A stretch of 64,000 nucleotides of DNA from Paenibacillus sp. MAEPY2 (GTDB lineage Bacteria; Bacillota; Bacilli; Paenibacillales; Paenibacillaceae), in the NCBI RefSeq assembly GCF_000499205.1, contig NZ_AWUK01000030.1, positions 62,001 through 126,000 on the forward strand, given 5' to 3'. Shown one piece after another: positions 9,067-15,644 of this stretch (its first letter is position 1; every line of letters starts with the position of its first letter). The notes under the pieces are model-generated. The model made no database searches. It was not told where the DNA came from and saw only the letters and a program-made list of their open reading frames with translations. The position numbers were made by a program, and so were the translations under genes.

Positions 9067-9720
9067 GTGCACGTGTTAAAAACTAAATCCTACTGGCTGT
9101 CGTTAAGCTTGATGCTTTCCTTGGCTGTCTTGGGAATGTTGTATGATATTCTGAATAGTCCGGAACGCGGTTTCTCTTTGCTTGATTCCCCACTGGACCG
9201 GATTATCCCTTATGTCCCTTCAATGTCCATTCCTTATCTGGGCTGGTATCCATTTGTCTTCGGGGTGTTGGCTTATTTATGCGCCAAGGATCGGCTCACT
9301 TATTATCGTGTCCTGCTATCCATGAACATCTGTGTCTGGATCTGTTACCTGATCTATTTTAATTTCCAGACCATGGTGCCCCGTCCGGAGTTAACAGGTA
9401 CAGGTCTCGGTGCATCTGTTCTTGGATGGCTCTACGGTCAGGATCGTCCATATAATTGTTTTCCAAGTATTCATGCCCTTCATTCTTATCTGGTTATGCG
9501 TGCTGTTCTTTCCGTTCAGAGCATCCGCAAACACGTTAAGGTGTTTGTTGCTGCCGGGGCAGCTCTGATTATACTATCTACCTTAATGATCAAACAACAT
9601 GTAATCTATGACGCCCTCGGTGCGGTCATTCTGGGTGAATGCATTTTCACAATTATCACCGGGCTTTCACTGCACCGTCGCCGCAGAAAAGAATCGAAGT
9701 GGACCGAGGGGATCAGCTGA
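9067..9720 (+). CDS. PAP2-family membrane phosphatase
   Basis: About 217 residues with five to six membrane helices. The PAP2 catalytic signature is visible: a KDRLTYYR segment, CFPSIHALHSY (PSxH motif) and S-x6-H-x3-D in LSTLMIKQHVIYD. Members dephosphorylate lipid phosphates (undecaprenyl-PP, phosphatidate) at the outer membrane face; the layout resembles the inositol-phosphorylceramide-synthase-like PAP2_3 branch. GTG 9067 is chosen because AAGGAG (9051-9056) ends 10 bases before it; in-frame ATG 9043 has no site. Its 3' end overlaps the convergent HD-GYP gene by 8 bases. Confidence 0.85.
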   Translation: MHVLKTKSYWLSLSLMLSLAVLGMLYDILNSPERGFSLLDSPLDRIIPYVPSMSIPYLGWYPFVFGVLAYLCAKDRLTYYRVLLSMNICVWICYLIYFNFQTMVPRPELTGTGLGASVLGWLYGQDRPYNCFPSIHALHSYLVMRAVLSVQSIRKHVKVFVAAGAALIILSTLMIKQHVIYDALGAVILGECIFTIITGLSLHRRRRKESKWTEGIS

Positions 9721-11236
9721 CCCCTCGCTCCGACGATTTCTGGAGATGCTGCTGCCGCCTCCACTCATCAATAAACAAAGTTGCAAAATAGGGATCCCAC
9801 TGGGTCCCTTTTCCTTCTTCCAAAATAGATAGCGCTTTCTCATGGCTCATCCCATTCCGGTATGGACGATCAGACGTCATCGCATCAAAAGCATCAGCCA
9901 CGGCAATGATACGGCCAAACAGCGGAATCTTTTGACCTGCTATTCCATCAGGATACCCTTTGCCATCATATCTTTCATGATGGGACCTTACACCCGGCAG
10001 GAAGTCTGCCATGGCATCAATCGGTTCAATCTGTAACAAGATACTCTCTCCAAGAACGGGATGTGTGCGAATGATGGCGAATTCCTCATCGGTGAGTTTC
10101 CCATCTTTCAATAACACTTCATCGGGTATGCCGATTTTCCCAATATCATGCAGCAGCGCTGATTTGTATAACAGATCTGCTTGTTCTTCATTCATGCCGC
10201 TCAGCTTGCCGATCATAATGGAATACTCTGCCACCCGCATGGAATGACCGGCGGTATATTTATCCCTTGCGTCCAACGCAGCGGCCAAGGTGGAAAAATA
10301 ACTTTGCAGCAACTGCCGATTGCGTTCCTGTCTCATCTCAAGCCGATTAATCATCATATTGAATCCGGAGATGAGCGTTGAAAATTCATCCGCGTACAGA
10401 TCGGGGGTTCTTCTGCCGAGGTCTCCCTCCTGAATCCGATTCATCTCCTCCGTTAGCTCCGCAACCGGACCGCGAACATCCCGTATCAGCAGCCAGCTAC
10501 CCACAAGGGCAAAGCCCCCGCCCAGCACAACGATAAGAACTGCCCACAGAATATACTCTTTCGCAAACTCGCTATCCATATACTGAAGACGGATTGATGT
10601 AGCCAGGAAGAACAGAAATAATGGGAATAAACCGATCAACGCTGTACTCAGCTGAAATTTACGCTGAATGGACACCAGAACTCGTCCTCCGAGAGATGGC
10701 TCCATGCCATGCTGCTCTTTGCCTCGGCGGCGAACTTCCAGCAATAGCGGTCTCACCGTCCGAACGGTCAGAAAATATTCAATCAGGGCATGCATCACAG
10801 CGATTAATAAGGCACACGCAGCTGCAACTGCGACATATCCGTACGGAAAATCCAACCACCCTGTGGAGATCATCCATAACGTCAATCCGGCTGCTGGGAG
10901 TGAAAATCCAAGCATATGCGGACCCAAAATACGATAGATCGTTTGTCCCGGAAAACGGTGAATGGTCTCATACATTTTTGTCAATTCAGCCTTTTCATGA
11001 TGCTCGGCGGCAAAGAATTGCCGAATGGGGCCAAGTTGTGCCCATAATGTAATCAGTTCAGCAACAAGCATGAACAACAGTGAAATCACCACAATGATAA
11101 TGAGGCGTACAAATTGAACGTTCGGTATTTGTAAGGTAGACACCATAACCACTGTACCTACCACAAAAACAGCCGCCAATGAACCGAAAAGATAATTTCG
11201 CATCAGACGAAAGATAAATGAACGGTATACTTCCAC
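9713..11236 (-). CDS. Membrane HD-GYP cyclic-di-GMP phosphodiesterase with HAMP
   Basis: A 507-residue protein. Residues 1-260 hold about six membrane helices in three pairs, then a HAMP linker (VRGPVAELTEEMNRIQEGDLG, about 255-310). The C-terminal HD-GYP domain (320-500) has HDIGKIGIPD, the HHERYDGKGYPDG signature and VADAFDAMTSDRPYR. This family hydrolyses cyclic-di-GMP, so the protein should tune motility, biofilm or a related output in response to an envelope signal. The start is GTG 11236 behind a weak GAGGGG site. Confidence 0.92.
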   Translation of the reverse strand: MEVYRSFIFRLMRNYLFGSLAAVFVVGTVVMVSTLQIPNVQFVRLIIIVVISLLFMLVAELITLWAQLGPIRQFFAAEHHEKAELTKMYETIHRFPGQTIYRILGPHMLGFSLPAAGLTLWMISTGWLDFPYGYVAVAAACALLIAVMHALIEYFLTVRTVRPLLLEVRRRGKEQHGMEPSLGGRVLVSIQRKFQLSTALIGLFPLFLFFLATSIRLQYMDSEFAKEYILWAVLIVVLGGGFALVGSWLLIRDVRGPVAELTEEMNRIQEGDLGRRTPDLYADEFSTLISGFNMMINRLEMRQERNRQLLQSYFSTLAAALDARDKYTAGHSMRVAEYSIMIGKLSGMNEEQADLLYKSALLHDIGKIGIPDEVLLKDGKLTDEEFAIIRTHPVLGESILLQIEPIDAMADFLPGVRSHHERYDGKGYPDGIAGQKIPLFGRIIAVADAFDAMTSDRPYRNGMSHEKALSILEEGKGTQWDPYFATLFIDEWRRQQHLQKSSERGVS

Positions 11237-11429
11237 CCCAACCCCTCACTCTCTAGGTGTAACCAGTTCTCCCCATTGATAATGACAGAGGGAGATTTAA
11301 GGGTACAGTCTCCTATTTGTTATCGGTTACTCGGACTGAAAAAATTAATTCATTTCGCGAATGGAAAACCTCCGTATTGAATGAACTATAAAACGTTTAG
11401 GTAATTTATATATACTCATGCAACCACAT
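11237..11429. other. Intergenic region
   Basis: About 190 bases upstream of the HD-GYP gene. I see an AT-rich stretch but no clear hairpin or ORF and no convincing promoter beyond A/T tracts. Confidence 0.4.
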
Positions 11430-11460
11430 AAAAAAGACTGCTCCCCGTAGGGAACAGCCT
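11430..11460 (-). terminator. Terminator of the sigma/anti-sigma operon
   Basis: On the minus strand GGCTGTTCCC, loop TACG, GGGAGCAGTC, then six T residues. It lies just downstream of the anti-sigma stop. Confidence 0.88.
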
Positions 11461-11478
11461 GAAATAGCAAAACATTTT

Positions 11479-12459
11479 TTATCCTTTAATCTTGGCAGCC
11501 AGAATCATTGTACCACGCGGCTCATCACCCATCGCATCCGGTTCAAGCGTAATCGCGACCGTGTCGTAGTCGTTGGCTGAGTCTAGAGTATAATATACTG
11601 CTCCCGTTCCTTTATGGCTCAGGAAAGTCCCTGCATTCTGAGGAGTATCACCCTTGATCAGCCAAACCTGAAACGCCTCGTTCCCTTCCAGATTAGGCAA
11701 GTTCTCCGCCTGGACGACCAGGTGGGTGCCTTTGCTGTCAATGACGATGGTAGCCAGGCCTTGGGCCACAATATCCTGTGTCGCCGGGCTAAGCTTGACG
11801 GCTTCGCCTGTCTGCATTCCTTGCGCAGGCTGCAGAGATGAAGCAAGCTGCTCTTGCAGCTGCGCATTCTGTGCCTGTGCCTGAGCAAGCTGCTCTTGCA
11901 CAGCCGATGAGCCCGCAGCTTGCTGCCTCAGCGAATCGATCTGGCCTTGCAGCTGCCCGGCGTAGATGCCGAGCACGAGCGCCGCTGCCGCGAGGGCTGC
12001 GCTCGCTATGCGCCAGGCGCGGCTGCTGCGCGCCCGCGCGCGCCCTTGAGGCTGCCACGGCTGTGCCTGTGCAGCCTCTTCTGCCCGGGCTGCAGGCACC
12101 GCCGTCTCCGGCGGCAAGCCCTGCCCGGGCTGCGCCGCTTCTTGCTGCGGCGCAAGATCCGCCTGAAGCACCACGGGTGCTTCAGGCTCCTCAGGAGCAG
12201 CCGCCGGCTTCGTTCCGGCGCTCACCTGCGCGTGTCCGAGCACGTTGCCCAGCACACGTGCACGCATGCCAGGCGGCGGGTCAACAGGTTCCGCCGCGAG
12301 TGGCAGGAAGCCAGTTACTTCCTGCAATTCCCTCACCTCCTGGCGACAAGACTCGCATTGGGCCAAATGCGCTTCAAATGCTGCCACTTCCTCCGCTTCG
12401 AGTCCTCCCAGCACATACACCGGTGCCAGATCAGACCATTCCTCATGTCGTTCTATCAT
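11479..12459 (-). CDS. Anti-sigma factor, RskA-like with zinc-finger ZAS domain
   Basis: A 326-residue membrane protein. The N-terminal ZAS domain (1-60) has the H-x3-C-x2-C motif in HLAQCESC. A Pro/Ala/Gln-rich linker (70-145) follows, then one membrane helix (about 148-166), a Gln/Ala-rich coiled segment, and an RskA C-terminal domain (235-326, with NEAFQVWLIKGDTP). The N-terminus should hold the partner sigma factor at the membrane until released by regulated proteolysis. Its start overlaps the sigma stop by 4 bases (ATGA). The linker-coding DNA (11.8-12.3 kb) is much richer in G+C than the flanks. Confidence 0.92.
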   Translation of the reverse strand: MIERHEEWSDLAPVYVLGGLEAEEVAAFEAHLAQCESCRQEVRELQEVTGFLPLAAEPVDPPPGMRARVLGNVLGHAQVSAGTKPAAAPEEPEAPVVLQADLAPQQEAAQPGQGLPPETAVPAARAEEAAQAQPWQPQGRARARSSRAWRIASAALAAAALVLGIYAGQLQGQIDSLRQQAAGSSAVQEQLAQAQAQNAQLQEQLASSLQPAQGMQTGEAVKLSPATQDIVAQGLATIVIDSKGTHLVVQAENLPNLEGNEAFQVWLIKGDTPQNAGTFLSHKGTGAVYYTLDSANDYDTVAITLEPDAMGDEPRGTMILAAKIKG

Positions 12460-13052
12460 GGATGTATGCCCTCCCTTCCCGCGTCCGAATGCATTTCAGC
12501 ATCGGCGAGCAGCTTCTGAAGCTGTCGCATCGCAAGCCTGACACGGCTCTTTACTGTACCCAGCGGAATCCCGAATCTGCTGGACACTTCCTGTTGTGTT
12601 AAGCCCGCATAATAGATCAATTCAATGACCTGTTGCTGGTCACCATTCAACTGGGACAAGGCCTCCTTAATTCGGACACCTTCCCATTTACGCTCTATTT
12701 CTTCTTCTGTATTTGTATGTTCATCGGCAAATGCCGCCAGCGTTTCGTTCTCCACTGAGGTCGTAGCTGCGCTTTTGGATTTTCGCCTCAGCATGTCCAC
12801 TGCAATGTTACGCGTAATGGCAAACATCCACGTGGTCAGCTTCCCCTGTGAGGCCTCATATCGTTCAGCATTGTTCCAGACACGCAGGAATAATTCCTGA
12901 ACGGTCTCTTCTGCGGTCATTGGATCACCAACGATCCGATAAGCAAAAGAATACACCGCCCGCTCATAGCGGTCATATAAAAGCTCCAGTGCGGAAGGAT
13001 CTCGTTCCGCAATCTGCCGCATTAACCTGCTGTCCTCTATAGATTCAGTCAT
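12456..13052 (-). CDS. ECF RNA polymerase sigma factor (SigK-like)
   Basis: 198 residues. Region 2 (about 20-90) includes YDRYERAVYSFAYRI, EETVQELFLRVW and LTTWMFAITRN; region 4 (135-190) includes the helix-turn-helix LTQQEVSSRFGIPLGTVKSRV. Group IV sigma factor paired with the RskA-like anti-sigma gene that overlaps it by 4 bases. AAAGGGG precedes ATG 13052 by about 7 bases. Upstream on the minus strand TATAAT occurs at about 13080-13085, so a housekeeping promoter is likely; an ECF autoregulatory promoter (GGTAATCC, 16 bases, CGTA) is possible but unproven. Confidence 0.93.
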   Translation of the reverse strand: MTESIEDSRLMRQIAERDPSALELLYDRYERAVYSFAYRIVGDPMTAEETVQELFLRVWNNAERYEASQGKLTTWMFAITRNIAVDMLRRKSKSAATTSVENETLAAFADEHTNTEEEIERKWEGVRIKEALSQLNGDQQQVIELIYYAGLTQQEVSSRFGIPLGTVKSRVRLAMRQLQKLLADAEMHSDAGREGIHP

Positions 13053-13186
13053 GCGAGGGCCCCTTTCCGTGTCATCCCTCTTATTATAACCTACGCAGAA
13101 TCATTTGAAGAGGATTACCTTATTGAAGAAAAAATCTGAAATGTTTTCGCAATTGTTTTCAAAAAAAGCTTCAACCTTCCTTTTTA

Positions 13187-13215
13187 TTGCAAAAAATTAC
13201 AGCCTGTAGTATACT
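13187..13215 (+). promoter_or_regulatory. Strong sigma-A promoter for an orphan transcription unit
   Basis: TTGCAA (13187-13192), 17-base spacer, TATACT (13210-13215). It drives transcription rightward into a region without a credible protein gene, towards the terminator at 13484-13512. Confidence 0.75.
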
Positions 13216-13221
13216 ATTAGA

Positions 13222-13512
13222 GTTGGTAATTAAACAACCTCATATGATTTTCTGTCTTCTTTAAACCCCGGAATATTTTCTTCATGCTGCGACCGCAGCG
13301 AACATGCACATTAACCTATGAAGATTGAAGAACCTGAATCACAATAACCCGGTATTACAGAGTTTCACAAGATGTTCCCATTCACACTGGCGCGGTCATC
13401 GGAGCCGCAAGGACAAAAGAGAGGTAGGGCTTTTGTTGTTTTGGATGTCACTTATTCTTGAGAAGATTGAAAACATACACAAAGCACCCGGAATTGGGTT
13501 CCGGGTGTTTTT
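13222..13512 (+). ncRNA. Candidate small RNA of about 290 nt
   Basis: The unit is bounded by a clear sigma-A promoter and a Rho-independent terminator and has internal complementarity: TCTTCAT (near 13280) pairs with ATGAAGA (near 13318), enclosing CTGC/GCAG and CATG/CATG. Only short ORFs without good ribosome binding sites are present; the longest (ATG 13373, 30 codons) is not convincing. It does not resemble 6S RNA, tmRNA, RNase P or SRP RNA by conserved motifs. It could be a regulatory RNA or a leader whose gene has been lost. Confidence 0.5.
13484..13512 (+). terminator. Terminator of candidate small RNA
   Basis: CACCCGGAA, short loop, TTCCGGGTG, then five T residues: a textbook intrinsic terminator on the plus strand. 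Confidence 0.88.
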
Positions 13513-13550
13513 CCATGTCCATTTTTGATAAAAATGGCCTGAACAGGCAA

Positions 13551-13577
13551 AAGGCGCCGATACAATCTCGGCGCCTT
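13551..13577 (-). terminator. Hairpin after the YjcZ-like cluster
   Basis: GGCGCCGA pairs with TCGGCGCC; on the minus strand it is followed by CCTTTT. It probably ends transcripts from the 13628-13933 gene. Confidence 0.6.
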
Positions 13578-13627
13578 TCCTCGGAGTTGTATGGATCAAC
13601 TCCCTGATTATGTTGCTGTTGCACGAT

Positions 13628-13933
13628 TTAGATAAACATCGTTTTGGAGATAATGACCAGCAGGATGAACAGTACGAGAATGGTACCCATGGATCCCCAG
13701 CTTCCCCCGGTATGCCCATAAGAGGTTCCACAACCCTGATGACACCCATGCAGCATCGGAGCATGATTAGCATTATGAGCGTATCCGTAGCCATACCCCA
13801 TTGGCATTGTTCCGTAACCATACCCGTATCCATGCATTTCATGCCCCATGTAACCTTGCATGTGCTCATAGCCTCCCATGTACCCGTATACGTGTCCCTG
13901 TCCGTTCGGTGAATTCGGTTTTACTTCGCTCAT
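13628..13933 (-). CDS. YjcZ-like small membrane protein with Tyr/Gly/His-rich N-terminus
   Basis: 101 residues. The last 25 (GTILVLFILLVIISKTMFI) are the hydrophobic YjcZ-type tail, nearly identical to the two micro-proteins upstream. The first 75 are a low-complexity stretch rich in Gly, Tyr, His and Met (repeated YGYG, MQGYMGHEM) with two Cys in HGCHQGCG. YjcZ-family peptides are found in spore formers and several are spore-associated; the function is unknown. The His/Met/Cys-rich part could bind metal or stick to the spore surface, which is inference. AAGGAGG precedes ATG 13933 by 8 bases. Confidence 0.85.
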   Translation of the reverse strand: MSEVKPNSPNGQGHVYGYMGGYEHMQGYMGHEMHGYGYGYGTMPMGYGYGYAHNANHAPMLHGCHQGCGTSYGHTGGSWGSMGTILVLFILLVIISKTMFI

Positions 13934-14060
13934 TGTTCATTCCTCCTTAACATTTGCCTACACCCCTAAGCTATGTATTCGCCCTACCTCTGGACCGGGC
14001 TATGGCCCTACTTTGACAAAATGGGCGTTACTACTATTCATGTAGGCTTGTCCTCAAGTT

Positions 14061-14091
14061 AAAAAAAACCCCGCCAGTTACCTGGCGGAGT
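14061..14091 (-). terminator. Terminator between YjcZ-like genes
   Basis: On the minus strand CCGCCAG, loop GTAA, CTGGCGG, then eight T residues. It ends the two upstream micro-protein genes, so the 101-residue gene must have its own promoter or rely on read-through. Confidence 0.9.
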
Positions 14092-14100
14092 TCAAACATA

Positions 14101-14208
14101 TTATACCCAGAAAGATTTAGTGATGATAACGAGAAGAATGAACAGAACCAAGATTGCACCAGTTGATGTCCAACCGCCGTATCCTGCGCCTCCAAGTACT
14201 TCGCTCAT
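14101..14208 (-). CDS. YjcZ family micro-protein (35 aa)
   Basis: Reading the minus strand from ATG 14208 gives a 35-residue peptide beginning MSEVLGGAGYGGW and ending in the hydrophobic ILVLFILLVIITKSFWV. AAAGGAGG lies 7 bases upstream. Residues 18-31 form one membrane helix. The sequence closely parallels the 34-residue neighbour and the tail of the 101-residue protein, so these arose by duplication. Members of this family in Bacillus are annotated as sporulation proteins. Confidence 0.88.
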   Translation of the reverse strand: MSEVLGGAGYGGWTSTGAILVLFILLVIITKSFWV

Positions 14209-14248
14209 GGAGATTCCTCCTTTACCAATGGTTTAGGTGTTAATAGAA

Positions 14249-14353
14249 TTAGATCAGGAATGCTTTAGAAATGATAACCAACAAAATGAAGAGAACCAAA
14301 ATGGCACCAGTCGATGTCCAAGCGCCGCCGTATCCACCTACAACTCCACTCAT
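14249..14353 (-). CDS. YjcZ family micro-protein (34 aa)
   Basis: From ATG 14353 the minus strand encodes 34 residues beginning MSGVVGGYGGAW and ending ILVLFILLVIISKAFLI. AAAAGGAGG sits 7 bases upstream. It is a glycine-rich head plus one membrane helix. It lies first in the three-gene array, 40 bases before the 35-residue paralogue, so these two are probably cotranscribed. Confidence 0.88.
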   Translation of the reverse strand: MSGVVGGYGGAWTSTGAILVLFILLVIISKAFLI

Positions 14354-14484
14354 TGAAAACCCTCCTTTTATTTGAGGTACAGTTCACTATATGCAAAAAT
14401 CATGCAGTAGATCGGGCTTTGGTTAAAATTGGGCAGGTATACCCCAAAAGGAAGTATGTTGTCTTTTTCTCTGAATTAATGGAA

Positions 14485-14519
14485 TGCAAAAACTGCAAGC
14501 CCCAGAAGAGACTTGCAGT
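14485..14519 (-). terminator. Terminator after thiamine-binding-like gene
   Basis: ACTGCAAG and CTTGCAGT form an 8-bp stem around a 12-base loop; minus-strand reading ends with TTTTTGC. Confidence 0.75.
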
Positions 14520-14558
14520 ACATTGTATAAAATGATTCCCTTACGCCGCTGACTTTCC

Positions 14559-14885
14559 TCAGTTCGGCCGTGCCTGACGGGAGGCCAGTTTTTCTTGAAC
14601 AGATTGCAGCTTCTGCACACTGGAGGCATCCGGTTTGTCCCGACGATCGTCAATCTTGACGGAGGTGGAGACTCGCTGAGCTCCCGATAGGAATGGAGCT
14701 TCGTGCAAAGCCGCAATCGCTGTAAAGACCTCATTGAGCGGACCTTCGATAATTGTACTCATGGAGGTCAACTGATATGTAATGCCCCGCTGATTTTCCA
14801 ATACTTTCTGCATGTCCGCCACATAACTGCTCAAGCTGGTCGTCCCGGTGCCAATTGGAATTACGGTCACCTCTGCTATTGCCAT
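14559..14885 (-). CDS. MTH1187 / YqgV family thiamine-binding-like protein
   Basis: 108 residues with a ferredoxin-like fold expected. Family landmarks include the N-terminal VTVIPIGTGTTSLSSYVADMQ, the central YQLTSMSTIIEGPLNEVF and VSTSVKIDDRRDKP. YkoF/MTH1187 proteins bind thiamine or related small molecules as oligomers; the exact role is unknown. ATG 14885 follows AGGAGG by 9 bases, whereas the earlier in-frame start (14927) lacks one. Confidence 0.88.
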   Translation of the reverse strand: MAIAEVTVIPIGTGTTSLSSYVADMQKVLENQRGITYQLTSMSTIIEGPLNEVFTAIAALHEAPFLSGAQRVSTSVKIDDRRDKPDASSVQKLQSVQEKLASRQARPN

Positions 14886-15061
14886 TTTGCTCCGCCTCCT
14901 CTGGACTCCGTAAGTTACCGGTGCCACTCATTTTTAGTCGATTTCTGCCTGTTTTTATTCTACCAGTTGAAGGAGCCACAATTCAAACTGACGTGATAAC
15001 GTCATCCGATTTGACCAAAAATTTTTTTTGATAAATCTTCAAATCTTCCAGTCCTTTTCCT

Positions 15062-15090
15062 TTGCGGAATCTCGGCTTAAATGGTATACT
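15062..15090 (+). promoter_or_regulatory. Candidate sigma-A promoter of nrd leader
   Basis: TTGCGG (15062-15067), 17-base spacer, TATACT (15085-15090). Transcription would start near 15097, giving an untranslated leader of about 550 nt before nrdA. Confidence 0.6.
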
Positions 15091-15126
15091 CGGAATTACG
15101 TTTCACTGTGTTAACCCTGTTTACAA

Positions 15127-15174
15127 ACACTATATGTTGGGTTACAGTATGATAACAGCAACAAAATGTAGTGT
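15127..15174 (+). promoter_or_regulatory. Tandem NrdR-box-like elements
   Basis: ACACTATATGTTGGGT (15127-15142) and CAACAAAATGTAGTGT (15159-15174) each match the NrdR box pattern (ACACwATATwTwGTGT-like), with starts 32 bp apart, about three helical turns. NrdR is the ATP/dATP-sensing repressor of ribonucleotide reductase genes, and paired boxes at this spacing are its usual target. Confidence 0.75.
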
Positions 15175-15644
15175 AATTGAATTACCCCACTTCTATTAGT
15201 CATCTTCTGAAATCTCGCGAAAAACAGGATGAAATCACCTCCAAAGGCACGTCCCTGTAGGTGTAAATCGCTTTCTCGAAACAGACTTGACTCGGAGGTT
15301 AACGGGGCTATTTGGACTGCACCGGTATCCTCAAATTAAAGGCGTCTCTTCGATAGACAAAAGATTACATAAGCACCCTTTTCTGTCTTTTTCAGATCAT
15401 TAAAGGCAGTAAGGAACTCAGAGCATCTAAGGGCATTTTCAGCCAATAGGCAGGGGGAATGCTTTTTATGTGACCATGTTCTGCGTGCTGCTCCGATGTC
15501 GCAAGATGGCATGACGTCCTATTACCGCCGCTCCGTCCGCAATATGCAGCTTATATCTTTATCTCACCGTAAGAAGACACTCAATTCTTTATATAAAGAA
15601 TTTCTCCAATTTATCTCTTAAACATGCGAAAGCGAGGAATATTC
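15175..15644 (+). promoter_or_regulatory. Long untranslated leader of nrdA with attenuator-like hairpin
   Basis: About 470 bases with no credible ORF. AGACAAAAG (15355-15363) pairs with CTTTTCTGTCT (15378-15388) with a small bulge and runs into TTTTTC, an intrinsic-terminator shape. An overlapping alternative, GTCT..AGAC (about 15344-15358), could compete with it. It lacks the conserved elements of the adenosylcobalamin riboswitch that controls some reductase genes. Confidence 0.4.

Noticed and set aside
13325-13528. 67-codon frame in the candidate small RNA
   Set aside because: It runs through the terminator hairpin and has no start signal, so it is probably not translated.
15175-15644. Adenosylcobalamin riboswitch in the nrd leader
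   Set aside because: No B12-box-like GCCACTG motif or GGTGCC/GGGAA elements are present.
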